A stretch of 34,820 bases of DNA from WRKB01 sp031551145 (lineage in GTDB: Bacteria > Desulfobacterota > Desulfovibrionia > Desulfovibrionales > Desulfovibrionaceae). The notes beneath the pieces were generated by a model. It saw only the letters and a program-made list of their open reading frames with translations. It was not told where the DNA came from and searched no databases. Location of the stretch: the NCBI GenBank assembly GCA_031551145.1, contig JAVBNZ010000004.1, forward strand, positions 1 through 34,820. Reading direction: 5' to 3'. Shown in pieces: positions 16,326 to 23,147 of this stretch (its first letter is position 1; each line of letters begins with the position of its first letter). The translations under genes were made by a program, and so were the position numbers.

Positions 16326-17360
16326 ATGGAAAAAACTCAATTCATCAAGGATATCGCCCCCGGCGACGAAGTGCGCGGCATCTTTCTGCTCGGCGCGGCG
16401 GAGTTGCGCGAATCCCGCAACGGCCCCTTCTGGCGGCTGGAGCTGAAAGATTCCTCCGGCGCGCTCGAAGCCAAGATCTGGAGTCCGCAGAGCCGGGAAT
16501 ATGCCGAACTTATGGCCGGCGCGCTCGTCGAGGCGATCGGGCGTTGCGGCAGCTATCGCGATCAGCCCCAGGCAAGCGTGGAGCGGCTGCGTGTGCTTTC
16601 CGAAGAAGAAGTCGCCGCCTGCGATCTTTCGCTCTTTCTCCCCTGCGCTCCCTGCCCTCCGCAGGCCATGCTGGAGGAACTCGAACGCCTGATCCGCAAG
16701 GAAGCCGGGCCCTGGAAAAAATTCCTGCTCGCCGTGCTGCGCGATGACGGCATCCGGGCGGGCCTGCTCAGCGCGCCGGCCGCCAAAAACGTTCACCACG
16801 CCTATGTGGGCGGCCTGCTGGAGCACACGCTTTCCGTCACGGGCCTGGCCCTGCGCCTGTGCGACCACTATCCGGAACTGGATCGCGCTCTGATGGCGGC
16901 CGCGGCCGTGTGCCACGACCTGGGCAAAATATGGGAACTGAGCGGCGGCCTGCGCAACGACTATACCGATGCAGGCCGCCTGCTCGGCCACATCACGCTC
17001 GGGCTGGAACGCCTGGAGCCCCTGCTGCGCAAACACGCACCCTCGCCGGAGCAGGCGCGCCACTTCAAGCACCTGATCTTAAGCCACCACGGCGAACACC
17101 AGTTCGGTTCCCCCCAGCTGCCCCAGACCGCCGAAGCCTTTGTGCTGCATTACGCCGACAACATCGACGCCAAAACCGCCCAGTGCCGCAGCATCTTCAG
17201 CGCCTTTGACGACGGGGAGGAGGGATGGTCGAGCTACCAGCCCACACTGGGGCGCTTTCTCTACCGGCCCGCCCGCAACGCCGAAAGCGCGGCGCAGGAA
17301 GACGGTCCCCGCCCCAAAGCGTCCAGGGAGGATCAATGTTCATTACTTTCGAAGGAATAG
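16326..17360 (+). CDS. HD-domain 3'-5' exoribonuclease, YhaM-like
   Basis: 344 residues: an N-terminal OB-fold nucleic-acid-binding domain (about 1-95, with RNGPFWRLELKDSSGALEAK) and a metal-binding HD domain (about 150-300). HD residues seen: HHAYVGGLLEHT (157-168), the doublet His197-Asp198 in CHDLGK, ILSHHGEHQFGSP (251-263), and Asp278 in HYADNIDAK. This architecture is that of YhaM/CbfA exonucleases, which trim RNA and ssDNA 3' ends. The 3' end overlaps tmk by 25 bp, so the tail after about residue 310 is shared coding sequence and probably disordered. First gene of a three-gene operon. Confidence 0.9.
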   Translation: MEKTQFIKDIAPGDEVRGIFLLGAAELRESRNGPFWRLELKDSSGALEAKIWSPQSREYAELMAGALVEAIGRCGSYRDQPQASVERLRVLSEEEVAACDLSLFLPCAPCPPQAMLEELERLIRKEAGPWKKFLLAVLRDDGIRAGLLSAPAAKNVHHAYVGGLLEHTLSVTGLALRLCDHYPELDRALMAAAAVCHDLGKIWELSGGLRNDYTDAGRLLGHITLGLERLEPLLRKHAPSPEQARHFKHLILSHHGEHQFGSPQLPQTAEAFVLHYADNIDAKTAQCRSIFSAFDDGEEGWSSYQPTLGRFLYRPARNAESAAQEDGPRPKASREDQCSLLSKE

Positions 17361-18001
17361 AGGGATCCGGCAAATCCACTATTTTGGAGCGCACGGCCGC
17401 TGTTCTGCGCACCGAGGGTCTGCGCGTGATCATCACCCGCGAGCCGGGCGGCACCGCCTTCGGACGCGAACTGCGCGCCCTGCTGCTGGACGCCCGCCGG
17501 GCGGATTTCTCCCCCCGCGCGGAGTTGCTGCTCTTTCTCGCCGATCGCGCCCAGCACCTGCACGAAGTGATTCTGCCCGCCCTGGCCGAGGGCGGCGTGC
17601 TGCTCTGCGACCGCTATGCGGATTCCACCTTCGCCTATCAAGGCAACGGGCGGGGTCTGGACACGGCCATGCTCGAACGCCTGAATTTCTACGCCACCGA
17701 CGGCCTCAACCCGGATCTCACCCTGCTCTTCGATCTGCCTGTGGAAATGGGCATGGCCAGGGCCGCCGAACGCAACAGGGAGGAAGGCACGGCGCTTTCC
17801 GAAGGCCGCTTTGACGCCGAGCACCGCAACTTCCACACCCGCGTGCGCGAAGGCTATCTGCGTCTGGCCCGCGACAACCCACAGCGCTGGGCCGTTATAG
17901 ACGCCGCGCCGCCCACCGACGCCGTGCTGCGCAGCGCCCTGGCCGTTGTGCGGGGCCGCCTGGCCCTTGCGGGCCCGCCCGTGAGCACGGTAAACGAATG
18001 A
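17336..18001 (+). CDS. tmk: Thymidylate kinase
   Basis: Phosphorylates dTMP to dTDP; 221 residues. P-loop FEGIEGSGKST (5-15), REPGGT (35-40), the DRY motif at 92-94 in CDRYADSTFAYQGNGRGL, and a LID region with RNREEG are visible. The ATG at 17336 lies after AGGGAGG and inside the 3' end of the exonuclease gene; the longer frame is rejected. The stop codon overlaps the next ATG (ATGA), so translation is coupled to the hydrolase. Confidence 0.95.
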   Translation: MFITFEGIEGSGKSTILERTAAVLRTEGLRVIITREPGGTAFGRELRALLLDARRADFSPRAELLLFLADRAQHLHEVILPALAEGGVLLCDRYADSTFAYQGNGRGLDTAMLERLNFYATDGLNPDLTLLFDLPVEMGMARAAERNREEGTALSEGRFDAEHRNFHTRVREGYLRLARDNPQRWAVIDAAPPTDAVLRSALAVVRGRLALAGPPVSTVNE

Positions 18002-18822
18002 TCCTGCTGCGCCGCATGCTGCTCATCCTCACCCTGTCGGTGCTGCTTCTCGCTCTTGCGGCCTGGCTGCTGCGCGCGCGCAGCGACGCGTTCATCTTTT
18101 TCCCCAGCGCGAAAATCGAAGCCACGCCGGCCGACATCCCCCTGCCCTACGAAGACATCCGCATCCGCACGCGCGATAATGAAACCCTGGCCGGTTGGCA
18201 CATCCCGGCCGCAAAGCCCGACGCCCCCACTCTGCTCTTCTTCCACGGCAACGCGGGCAATATTTCGCACCGCATCGAGTCCATCGCCCTTTTTCACGAA
18301 CTCGGCCTTGCCGTGTGCATCATCGACTATCGCGGCTACGGCCTCAGCACGGGCAAGCCTTCCGTGCCCGGCACGCTCGAAGACGCGCGGGCGGCCTGGG
18401 ATTGGCTGATCGTGCAAAAAAAGCTCCGCCCGGATCAGATCGTCATCTTCGGCCGCTCGCTGGGCGGCGGGCCGGCCGCGGCCCTGGCCGCGCACGTGCA
18501 GCCGCGCGGTCTGATTCTGGAATCCACCTTCACCTCCCTGCGCGACGCGGCCAAAACCGTGTATCCCCTGCTTCCGGCCGGCCTGCTGCCGCATGATTAC
18601 GACTCCACGGCGGCGGTCGCCGCGTTGCGCCGCCCCCTGCTGGTGGTGCACAGCCAATCCGACGAGGTCATACTCTACAACCTGGGCAGGGCGCTGTACG
18701 ATGCCTGCCCCGGCCCCAAGGAGTTTTTGCTTATACGAGGCAGGCACAACAGCGGCTTTCTCGAGGACAGGGAGACGTATGTGAACGGACTCCGCGCCTT
18801 TCTGGAGTCACTGAACCAATAA
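17998..18822 (+). CDS. Alpha/beta hydrolase, membrane-anchored (ABHD13/17-like)
   Basis: 274-residue serine hydrolase with an N-terminal membrane anchor (about 7-25). Oxyanion-hole region FFHGNAGNISHR, nucleophile Ser154 in FGRSLGG, Asp222 in HSQSDEV and His250 in GRHNSGF form a complete triad. The pattern matches bacterial YfhR/ABHD13-like hydrolases with unknown natural substrate, perhaps an ester or thioester lipid. ATGA overlap with tmk makes it the last gene of the operon. There is no clear terminator before the next promoter. Confidence 0.88.
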   Translation: MILLRRMLLILTLSVLLLALAAWLLRARSDAFIFFPSAKIEATPADIPLPYEDIRIRTRDNETLAGWHIPAAKPDAPTLLFFHGNAGNISHRIESIALFHELGLAVCIIDYRGYGLSTGKPSVPGTLEDARAAWDWLIVQKKLRPDQIVIFGRSLGGGPAAALAAHVQPRGLILESTFTSLRDAAKTVYPLLPAGLLPHDYDSTAAVAALRRPLLVVHSQSDEVILYNLGRALYDACPGPKEFLLIRGRHNSGFLEDRETYVNGLRAFLESLNQ

Positions 18823-18860
18823 GTGCGCTCTTACGGCGCCCGGCGGAGCAAAAAAGCCGG

Positions 18861-18889
18861 TTGACGCCGCAATTGCCCGCGAATATTCT
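18861..18889 (+). promoter_or_regulatory. Sigma70-type promoter of the deacetylase-like gene
   Basis: TTGACG (18861-18866), exactly 17 bp, then TATTCT (18884-18889). The expected transcript start is at about 18895-18897, which coincides with the ATG of the gene. This is one of the best host promoter matches in the window. Confidence 0.65.
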
Positions 18890-18895
18890 TATGTA

Positions 18896-20191
18896 ATGCT
18901 CACCGCCCCCACACGACTCGGCGTGGTCTTTTTCCCCGCCTTTGACTGGGCCATCTCCCCCACCCATCCGGAGCGGGAAGAACGCCTGCTCTACACCCGC
19001 GATCAGTTGGTCGAGGAAGGGATCTTCGATATCCCCGGCATCACCGAGCACCGCCCCGGCCTGGCGACCTACGAGGACGTGGAGCGCGCCCACTTCTGCC
19101 TGCCGGACGCGCCCGCCGTGTGCAGCGCCTCGCACCTCGCTTCGGCCGGCGGGGCCATACGCGCCGGCCGCCTGGTCATGGAGAAACAGGAGGATCGCGC
19201 CTTCGCCCTGGTGCGCCCGCCCGGCCACCATGCCATGCGCGTCACCCACGGCAACCGGGGCTTTTGCAACGTCAACATCGAAGCCGTGATGATCGAGCAC
19301 CTGCGCGCGCATTACGGCCCCCTGCGCGTGGCGATCGTGGATACCGACTGCCACCACGGCGACGGCACCCAGGACATGTATTGGAACGATCCGGACACGC
19401 TCTTCATCTCCCTGCACCAGGACGGGCGCACCCTCTATCCCGGCTCCGGCTTTCTCGACGAATCCGGCGGGCCGGCCGCCCTGGGCCGCACGCTCAATTT
19501 TCCCCTGCCGCCCCAGACCGGGGACGAGGGTTATCTCTACGTCATCGAAAACGCCGTGCTGCCCGTGCTGGCGGATTTCAGGCCCGATCTGATCGTCAAC
19601 TCCGCCGGGCAGGACAACCATTTTACCGATCCCCTGGCCGACATGCGCCTTACCGCGCGCGGCTATGCCGAACTCAACCGCCGGCTGGCCCCGCATATTG
19701 CCGTGCTCGAAGGCGGCTATGCCGTGCGCGCCGCTTTGCCCTACACCAATCTCGCCATCTGCCTGGCCCTGGCGGGCCTGCCCTTTGACGACGTGCGCGA
19801 GCCCGCGCCCGCGCCGGCCCAGAACCCGCGCAACGCGGACATCATCAAAAAACGCTGCGACGACGCGCTCGCCCTCTATTTCTCCCCGCCCGCCAAACCC
19901 TCCGAAGGCCGGGAGGAACGCGGCTTCTGGGTGCGGGAAAAGGATATCTTCTACGACACCGACATGCTGCACGAAAAGCAGCGCGAAGCCTTCCGCCTCT
20001 GCCCCTCCTGTCCCGGCTTCGCCCTTATCGAAAGCGCCTCCACCCGCAACCCGCTCAGCCTCTGCATCCACATTCCCCGCCGCGCCTGCGCGGCCTGCCG
20101 CGCGCAGGCCCTGGAATATGCGGACGCGGGACGCGCGGCGAAGAAATACGCGAAGGTGCTGGTGCAGGATCTCTCGGGGGAAGGAAACTGA
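18896..20191 (+). CDS. Histone-deacetylase-family amidohydrolase with Cys-rich C-terminal extension
   Basis: Zn-dependent deacetylase fold, 431 residues. Catalytic elements: the His pair in RPPGHHA (111-112), FCNVNIEA, the metal ligands in VDTDCHHGDGTQDMYW (Asp151, His153), the third ligand in AGQDNHFTDPL (Asp240), and Tyr275 in LEGGYA. Bacterial members act on acetylpolyamines, acetoin-related or unknown acetyl substrates. Residues 310-431 are an extension with CPSC (369-372) and CAAC (398-401), possibly a Zn site. No Shine-Dalgarno precedes the ATG and the promoter points to a leaderless mRNA. The TGA stop lies exactly where the prophage end seems to start, so the C-terminus may have been altered by the insertion. 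Confidence 0.88.
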   Translation: MLTAPTRLGVVFFPAFDWAISPTHPEREERLLYTRDQLVEEGIFDIPGITEHRPGLATYEDVERAHFCLPDAPAVCSASHLASAGGAIRAGRLVMEKQEDRAFALVRPPGHHAMRVTHGNRGFCNVNIEAVMIEHLRAHYGPLRVAIVDTDCHHGDGTQDMYWNDPDTLFISLHQDGRTLYPGSGFLDESGGPAALGRTLNFPLPPQTGDEGYLYVIENAVLPVLADFRPDLIVNSAGQDNHFTDPLADMRLTARGYAELNRRLAPHIAVLEGGYAVRAALPYTNLAICLALAGLPFDDVREPAPAPAQNPRNADIIKKRCDDALALYFSPPAKPSEGREERGFWVREKDIFYDTDMLHEKQREAFRLCPSCPGFALIESASTRNPLSLCIHIPRRACAACRAQALEYADAGRAAKKYAKVLVQDLSGEGN

Positions 20192-20200
20192 TCCCAAACA

Positions 20201-20246
20201 AGATAATTCCCAGGGCAACGGGTAGATAATTCCGGGATCAACCGGG
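20201..20246. repeat. Direct 23-bp repeat at the phage left end
   Basis: Two adjacent units (20201-20223 and 20224-20246) match at 17 of 23 positions; both start with AGATAATTCC and share a CAAC near position 16-19. They lie just inside the presumed phage end and probably are transposase-binding sites. Confidence 0.7.
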
Positions 20247-20272
20247 ATCTCACGGGACATATCGGGATCGAG
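20233..20272. repeat. Four tandem CGGGA units with exact 10-bp period
   Basis: CGGGATCAAC, CGGGATCTCA, CGGGACATAT and CGGGATCGAG follow one another without gaps. Each CGGGA begins 10 bp after the last, so all lie on one face of the helix. The first unit overlaps the second 23-bp repeat. Confidence 0.75.
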
Positions 20273-20274
20273 AT

Positions 20275-20289
20275 CGTAACGCCGTTACG
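20275..20289. promoter_or_regulatory. Inverted repeat CGTAACG-c-CGTTACG
   Basis: 7-bp perfect arms with a single central base, 2 bp after the phased array. No T-run follows. It may bind a dimeric protein such as an accessory factor of transposition. Confidence 0.4.
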
Positions 20290-20296
20290 CATGGTG

Positions 20297-20326
20297 AAAC
20301 AGAAAAGGGGCCTCATCCGGCCCCTT
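20297..20326 (-). terminator. Terminator of the phage early operon
   Basis: On the minus strand, AAGGGGCC pairs with GGCCCCTT (8-bp stem, 6-nt loop) followed by TTTTCTGTTT. The stop codon of the HNH gene lies in the loop, so the last codons of the gene form part of the stem. It protects the phage end from early transcription. Confidence 0.85.
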
Positions 20327-21269
20327 CTTCTTTGGTTTCCGCCCCTGCCGTCTGCATGGCTTTTAGCAGGGGATGTCCGACCAGGTCAACGTGCTGCCCT
20401 GGTCGACCACGTCGGCAGATGACAACCCGCCGCACGCCGAGCCGCCGGGCCGTGGCTTCCAGCCGGGCCGCGTCCTGATCCATCAGCTTGCCGATGACGG
20501 GCGCGCCCTGGAAGCAGCGTGGCCCCATATGCAGGCCCCAGGTATGAATGCACAGCGCCTGCCCGCCGGACAGGGCGAAGTCCACAGCCTCTTTGTGGAT
20601 GGCATAGCCGTGCCGCCGGATATCGAAGCATTTCAAAAGGGGCCCCTTCCGGCACGACCGGCGTTTGTGCATCTGCGCCATGACCTTGGCCACCGCCACG
20701 CCGGACTTGGTCAGATCCGCATCTTTATATATAAGGTGGTTCTGATTCGCCCGGGCCAGCTCGCCGCGCGTGACCAGGAGCAGGTTCTCCAGGGAGCAGT
20801 TTTCGCGGTTCTGATCGGCGAAGACGAGAACGTGCCCGGGCGGGACAGGGCCGTGCTCCGCTTCCCACACCAGCAGATGCTTGGCCTTCCAGACGTCGGG
20901 ATCGGCTATTTTGACGTCGATCTGATAAAAGCCGTAGCGGCGGTGCGGAGTTGTGCGCCGTTCGCTGCCCACGGGCTGGTAATTGGCGGGCTGATGCCCC
21001 TTGGGAAAGCGCGTGGCCTGAGAGCCTTTGCCGGCCGCGCCGGCACCCCAGCCCTTTATCCCGGCATTGTGGGGCCGCTGCCCGGGCACGAAGCGCGTGT
21101 CCCGCCCGGTGGTGAATCCCCGGTTATGACAGGCGGCCCTCACCTGGGAAAAGGCAAGGGCCGACTTGAAATGCGCGTTGAAAAGCTCGGTAAGCTCCTG
21201 AAAGCTGCGCCCCTTGACGTGCGCCTCAAGCCAGGCGATCTCTTCCGCGCTGAAACGGTGCATGGTCAC
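20313..21269 (-). CDS. Phage HNH endonuclease with extra C-terminal domain
   Basis: 318 residues. The N-terminal part (1-60) looks like a DNA-binding segment common in phage HNH proteins (FSAEEIAWLEAHVKG). The HNH domain is at about 128-170: KHLLVWEAEHGPVPPGHVL and DQNRENCSLENLLLVTR, where Asn/Leu of the signature can be seen. Ordinary proteins of this type end soon after that. Here about 95 further residues follow, with VDFALSGGQALCIHTWGLH and ATARRLGVRRVVICRRG...HVDL, which loosely resembles DUF4031-like phage proteins (inference). Last gene of the early operon; it starts by ATG overlap with the upstream gene. Role in packaging, recombination or homing is unknown. Confidence 0.8.
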   Translation of the reverse strand: MTMHRFSAEEIAWLEAHVKGRSFQELTELFNAHFKSALAFSQVRAACHNRGFTTGRDTRFVPGQRPHNAGIKGWGAGAAGKGSQATRFPKGHQPANYQPVGSERRTTPHRRYGFYQIDVKIADPDVWKAKHLLVWEAEHGPVPPGHVLVFADQNRENCSLENLLLVTRGELARANQNHLIYKDADLTKSGVAVAKVMAQMHKRRSCRKGPLLKCFDIRRHGYAIHKEAVDFALSGGQALCIHTWGLHMGPRCFQGAPVIGKLMDQDAARLEATARRLGVRRVVICRRGRPGQHVDLVGHPLLKAMQTAGAETKEEGAG

Positions 21270-21493
21270 ATTTCCAGCATGGGCGGGAGCTTGTTGCCGG
21301 ACACGCTGTTATCCATCGCTATCCGGGCCTTGAGCACAAGGCCGCCGTTGGAGATGATTTCGCGGGCCACGTTGGTCACGGCCGAAGCGCGGTCTATTTC
21401 CTCCCGGAGCTTTTCACCCTTAAGATCCTCGTCGTTCAGGCGTTCGAGCTGGGCGAACAGGTGGTCATTGAGATCGGACAGCTTGTTTTTCAT
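21266..21493 (-). CDS. Conserved small phage protein (helical)
   Basis: 75 residues starting MKNKLSDLNDHLFAQLERLN, a short helical protein seen in the early regions of many Mu-like prophages; function unknown. Acidic and basic residues alternate along an amphipathic helix, which suggests an oligomer or an adaptor. The frame is open to 21556, but the ATG at 21493 overlaps the upstream stop (ATGA), giving coupled translation. It ends inside the start of the HNH gene. Confidence 0.75.
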   Translation of the reverse strand: MKNKLSDLNDHLFAQLERLNDEDLKGEKLREEIDRASAVTNVAREIISNGGLVLKARIAMDNSVSGNKLPPMLEM

Positions 21494-21930
21494 GATGCAT
21501 CTCCTCTTGAGGTTAGAGCCTTCCGCGCCTGATCGGCCGCCCACTTGAGCCAGCACGCAGGGAAATGGTTTTCATCACAGAACGTCGGCTCGCCGTTTTG
21601 ATCAAAGCGCAGGCTGCACCACGCCGGGACTTTCCCGTCGACCAGAAAATGTGAGCCGAAATGTTCATCCGGGCACTCCGTCATAACACCCAGCAACGCG
21701 TCCCGCTCCAACTCCGCCTGTTCCGCGCGCTTGAGCAGGGATTGCTCGTGCGGCCGGAAGTTCCAGCGTTTTTCCGCCTTGCCCTTCGACCAGTGCCCTT
21801 CCTGCACGCCATTGGGGCCGTTGCCGCAATCCGGGCAGAATATATAATGGTAATGCTTGCCGTCCGGTTCGTTGGTTTTGTCCCTGACAGGATTTTGGCC
21901 GCAAAAAGGGCATGGTTTAAGGGTGCTCAT
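21490..21930 (-). CDS. Lar-like restriction alleviation protein with zinc-ribbon start
   Basis: 146 residues. The N-terminus KPCPFCGQNPV and FCPDCGNGP form a Cys4 zinc ribbon typical of the Lar/YdaE-type restriction alleviation family, which eases type I restriction by modulating host methylation. The remaining part (70-146) is longer than in Lar and has its own Cys residues (WCSLRF, FCDENHFPACWLKWA). The start at 21930 overlaps the upstream stop codon. Its place among Gam and acidic proteins fits a role against host defence, but function is inferred only. Confidence 0.65.
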   Translation of the reverse strand: MSTLKPCPFCGQNPVRDKTNEPDGKHYHYIFCPDCGNGPNGVQEGHWSKGKAEKRWNFRPHEQSLLKRAEQAELERDALLGVMTECPDEHFGSHFLVDGKVPAWCSLRFDQNGEPTFCDENHFPACWLKWAADQARKALTSRGDAS

Positions 21931-22103
21931 GCGTCTTCCTCCCACACCTGAACCTCATGCTTGTCATCGAAGTCCAGATATTGCGTCGGATCGTCGGAAA
22001 GCATGTCGATGGCGATTTCTTTTGCTTCGGCTTCCGAATTCGCCTCAATGCCTTCAAATGTGGCGTACAGATTCATGCGAAAGTCAACCGTCCACTTTTT
22101 CAT
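21927..22103 (-). CDS. Small acidic phage protein, 58 residues
   Basis: Starts MKKWTVDFRMNLYATFEG and ends with VQVWEEDA. It has 16 acidic and 5 basic residues. The strand-helix-strand pattern (WTVDFRMNLYATFEGIEA, then SEAEAKEIAIDML, then HEVQVWE) resembles small DpnD/PcfM-like proteins, a weak similarity. It fills the gap between two operon genes; its stop overlaps the next ATG. A DNA-mimic role is possible but not shown. Confidence 0.75.
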   Translation of the reverse strand: MKKWTVDFRMNLYATFEGIEANSEAEAKEIAIDMLSDDPTQYLDFDDKHEVQVWEEDA

Positions 22104-22114
22104 TCTCCCGCCCC

Positions 22115-22441
22115 CTACCAGCCGAATCGCCCGGTTACTTCGTCCACAGCGTCGCTATACTCCTCGACCCATTCGTCATAGGGCGTCGGATATTCCTCTA
22201 TGAGATCCTCTTCCGGCTGCCGCGCCTTGAGTTCCGCGTATTTCTCAGGGGCGAACTGGCTCAGAATGACGGCGTCGATATCCAACCCGTCCTGCGTCAC
22301 GAGGCCGCATCTGCCGCCGGAGTCGATGTCCGTGCCGCGATACGGCTCCATGAACGGCGCGAGCTGTTCTCCCCGCAATCCGGCGTCATAGGCGGCGATC
22401 ATGTTGGCTTCCATGTACGTGTAGGCGCTGTTGTCTCCCAT
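22115..22441 (-). CDS. Acidic phage protein of unknown function, 108 residues
   Basis: 24 Asp/Glu against 7 Lys/Arg, with the charge concentrated in the last third (PEEDLIEEYPTPYDEWVEEY). No known motif is recognised. Strong acidity and location among early phage genes fit a DNA-mimic or protein-inhibitor role (inference). It starts 9 nt after the preceding gene with GGAGGA before the ATG. A gap of 11 nt separates it from the next gene. Confidence 0.7.
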   Translation of the reverse strand: MGDNSAYTYMEANMIAAYDAGLRGEQLAPFMEPYRGTDIDSGGRCGLVTQDGLDIDAVILSQFAPEKYAELKARQPEEDLIEEYPTPYDEWVEEYSDAVDEVTGRFGW

Positions 22442-22450
22442 CTCATCCTC

Positions 22451-22654
22451 CTAAGATTGTTGCTGTTGCCTGCCGGCGTGTTTTTCGGCGGCCGCGTTGA
22501 GCGCGGCGACCATCACCCGGCCCATCGCGGCGCGTTTGTCCAGGGTGACGTTGATCATGTCGAAATAACAGACCGTGGTGTTGTCCTGATGATCCGTGAT
22601 TTTGAGCCGGGTTTCGCTCGACTGCACCAGCTCGAAACGAGGTTTTGCGCTCAT
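22451..22654 (-). CDS. Small phage protein, 67 residues
   Basis: Begins MSAKPRFELVQSSETRLKIT and continues with a beta-rich section and a helix (MGRVMVAALNAAAEKHAG), ending in a Gln-rich tail (RQQQQS). Not recognised. It lies 3 nt after the preceding gene in the operon, which supports its being real. Confidence 0.65.
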   Translation of the reverse strand: MSAKPRFELVQSSETRLKITDHQDNTTVCYFDMINVTLDKRAAMGRVMVAALNAAAEKHAGRQQQQS

Positions 22655-22657
22655 ATC

Positions 22658-22855
22658 CTAATCCATGCCGCCGCGCCCGATGTGCGCGGGTGTGTCCCAT
22701 TCCGGCCGCACATAGCGGCTGTACAGCGCGTCAAAGGCCGGCTTGGCCTCTTTGAGCATGCGCTCCAGTTCCGGCGCGCTGCGCCCGCCGAATTCCACGG
22801 CCAGGGCCAGACTCTTCAGTTTCTTGGCGTGCTTGCGGCTGTCTCTGGACATCAT
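22658..22855 (-). CDS. Small phage protein, 65 residues
   Basis: Basic N-terminus (MMSRDSRKHAKKLKS) and an amphipathic helix (ELERMLKEAKPAFDALYSR). Not recognised; may bind nucleic acid. The ATGATG start overlaps the stop of the Mor-like gene (ATGA coupling). The longer frame upstream is antisense-like, Arg/Gly-rich and is discarded. Confidence 0.65.
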   Translation of the reverse strand: MMSRDSRKHAKKLKSLALAVEFGGRSAPELERMLKEAKPAFDALYSRYVRPEWDTPAHIGRGGMD

Positions 22856-23145
22856 GCCCCTCCCTTGAGGATTTTGTAGACCGTCTGCACGCACACGCCG
22901 TGCCTGCGCGCCAGCTCCGCATGATTGTTGCCGGTGAATTCCGCGCGTATGGCGGCGTTGCGCCTGTCGGCCCGTTCTTTCGCGCCGATGCCGATATAGA
23001 CCTGCCGGCCCCCCAGCTCGCGCCCCACGCGCGCGGCCACGCGCGGCCCCAGATCGGCCGGGCCCTTGCGCCGCTCGTCCTCTATGATGAGCGCGAGCGC
23101 CGCGAGCAGCTCCGGGGCCTGCATGCGTTCGTCGCCGGCCGCCAT
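22852..23145 (-). CDS. mor: Mor-family transcription activator
   Basis: 97 residues, length close to Mu Mor/C. The central dimerisation segment is ADLGPRVAARVGRELGGRQVYIG and the C-terminal helix-turn-helix is NNHAELARRHGVCVQTVYKIL. In Mu, Mor activates the middle promoter that makes C. Here a second Mor/C-like gene lies at 32837 in the late direction and could be the target. The ATG at 23145 directly follows the GemA stop. Confidence 0.85.
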   Translation of the reverse strand: MAAGDERMQAPELLAALALIIEDERRKGPADLGPRVAARVGRELGGRQVYIGIGAKERADRRNAAIRAEFTGNNHAELARRHGVCVQTVYKILKGGA

Positions 23146-23147
23146 GT

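Noticed and set aside
20201..20289. Possible CRISPR array
   Set aside because: Units are only 10 or 23 bp with no spacers of regular length and no cas genes; better explained as phage-end binding sites.
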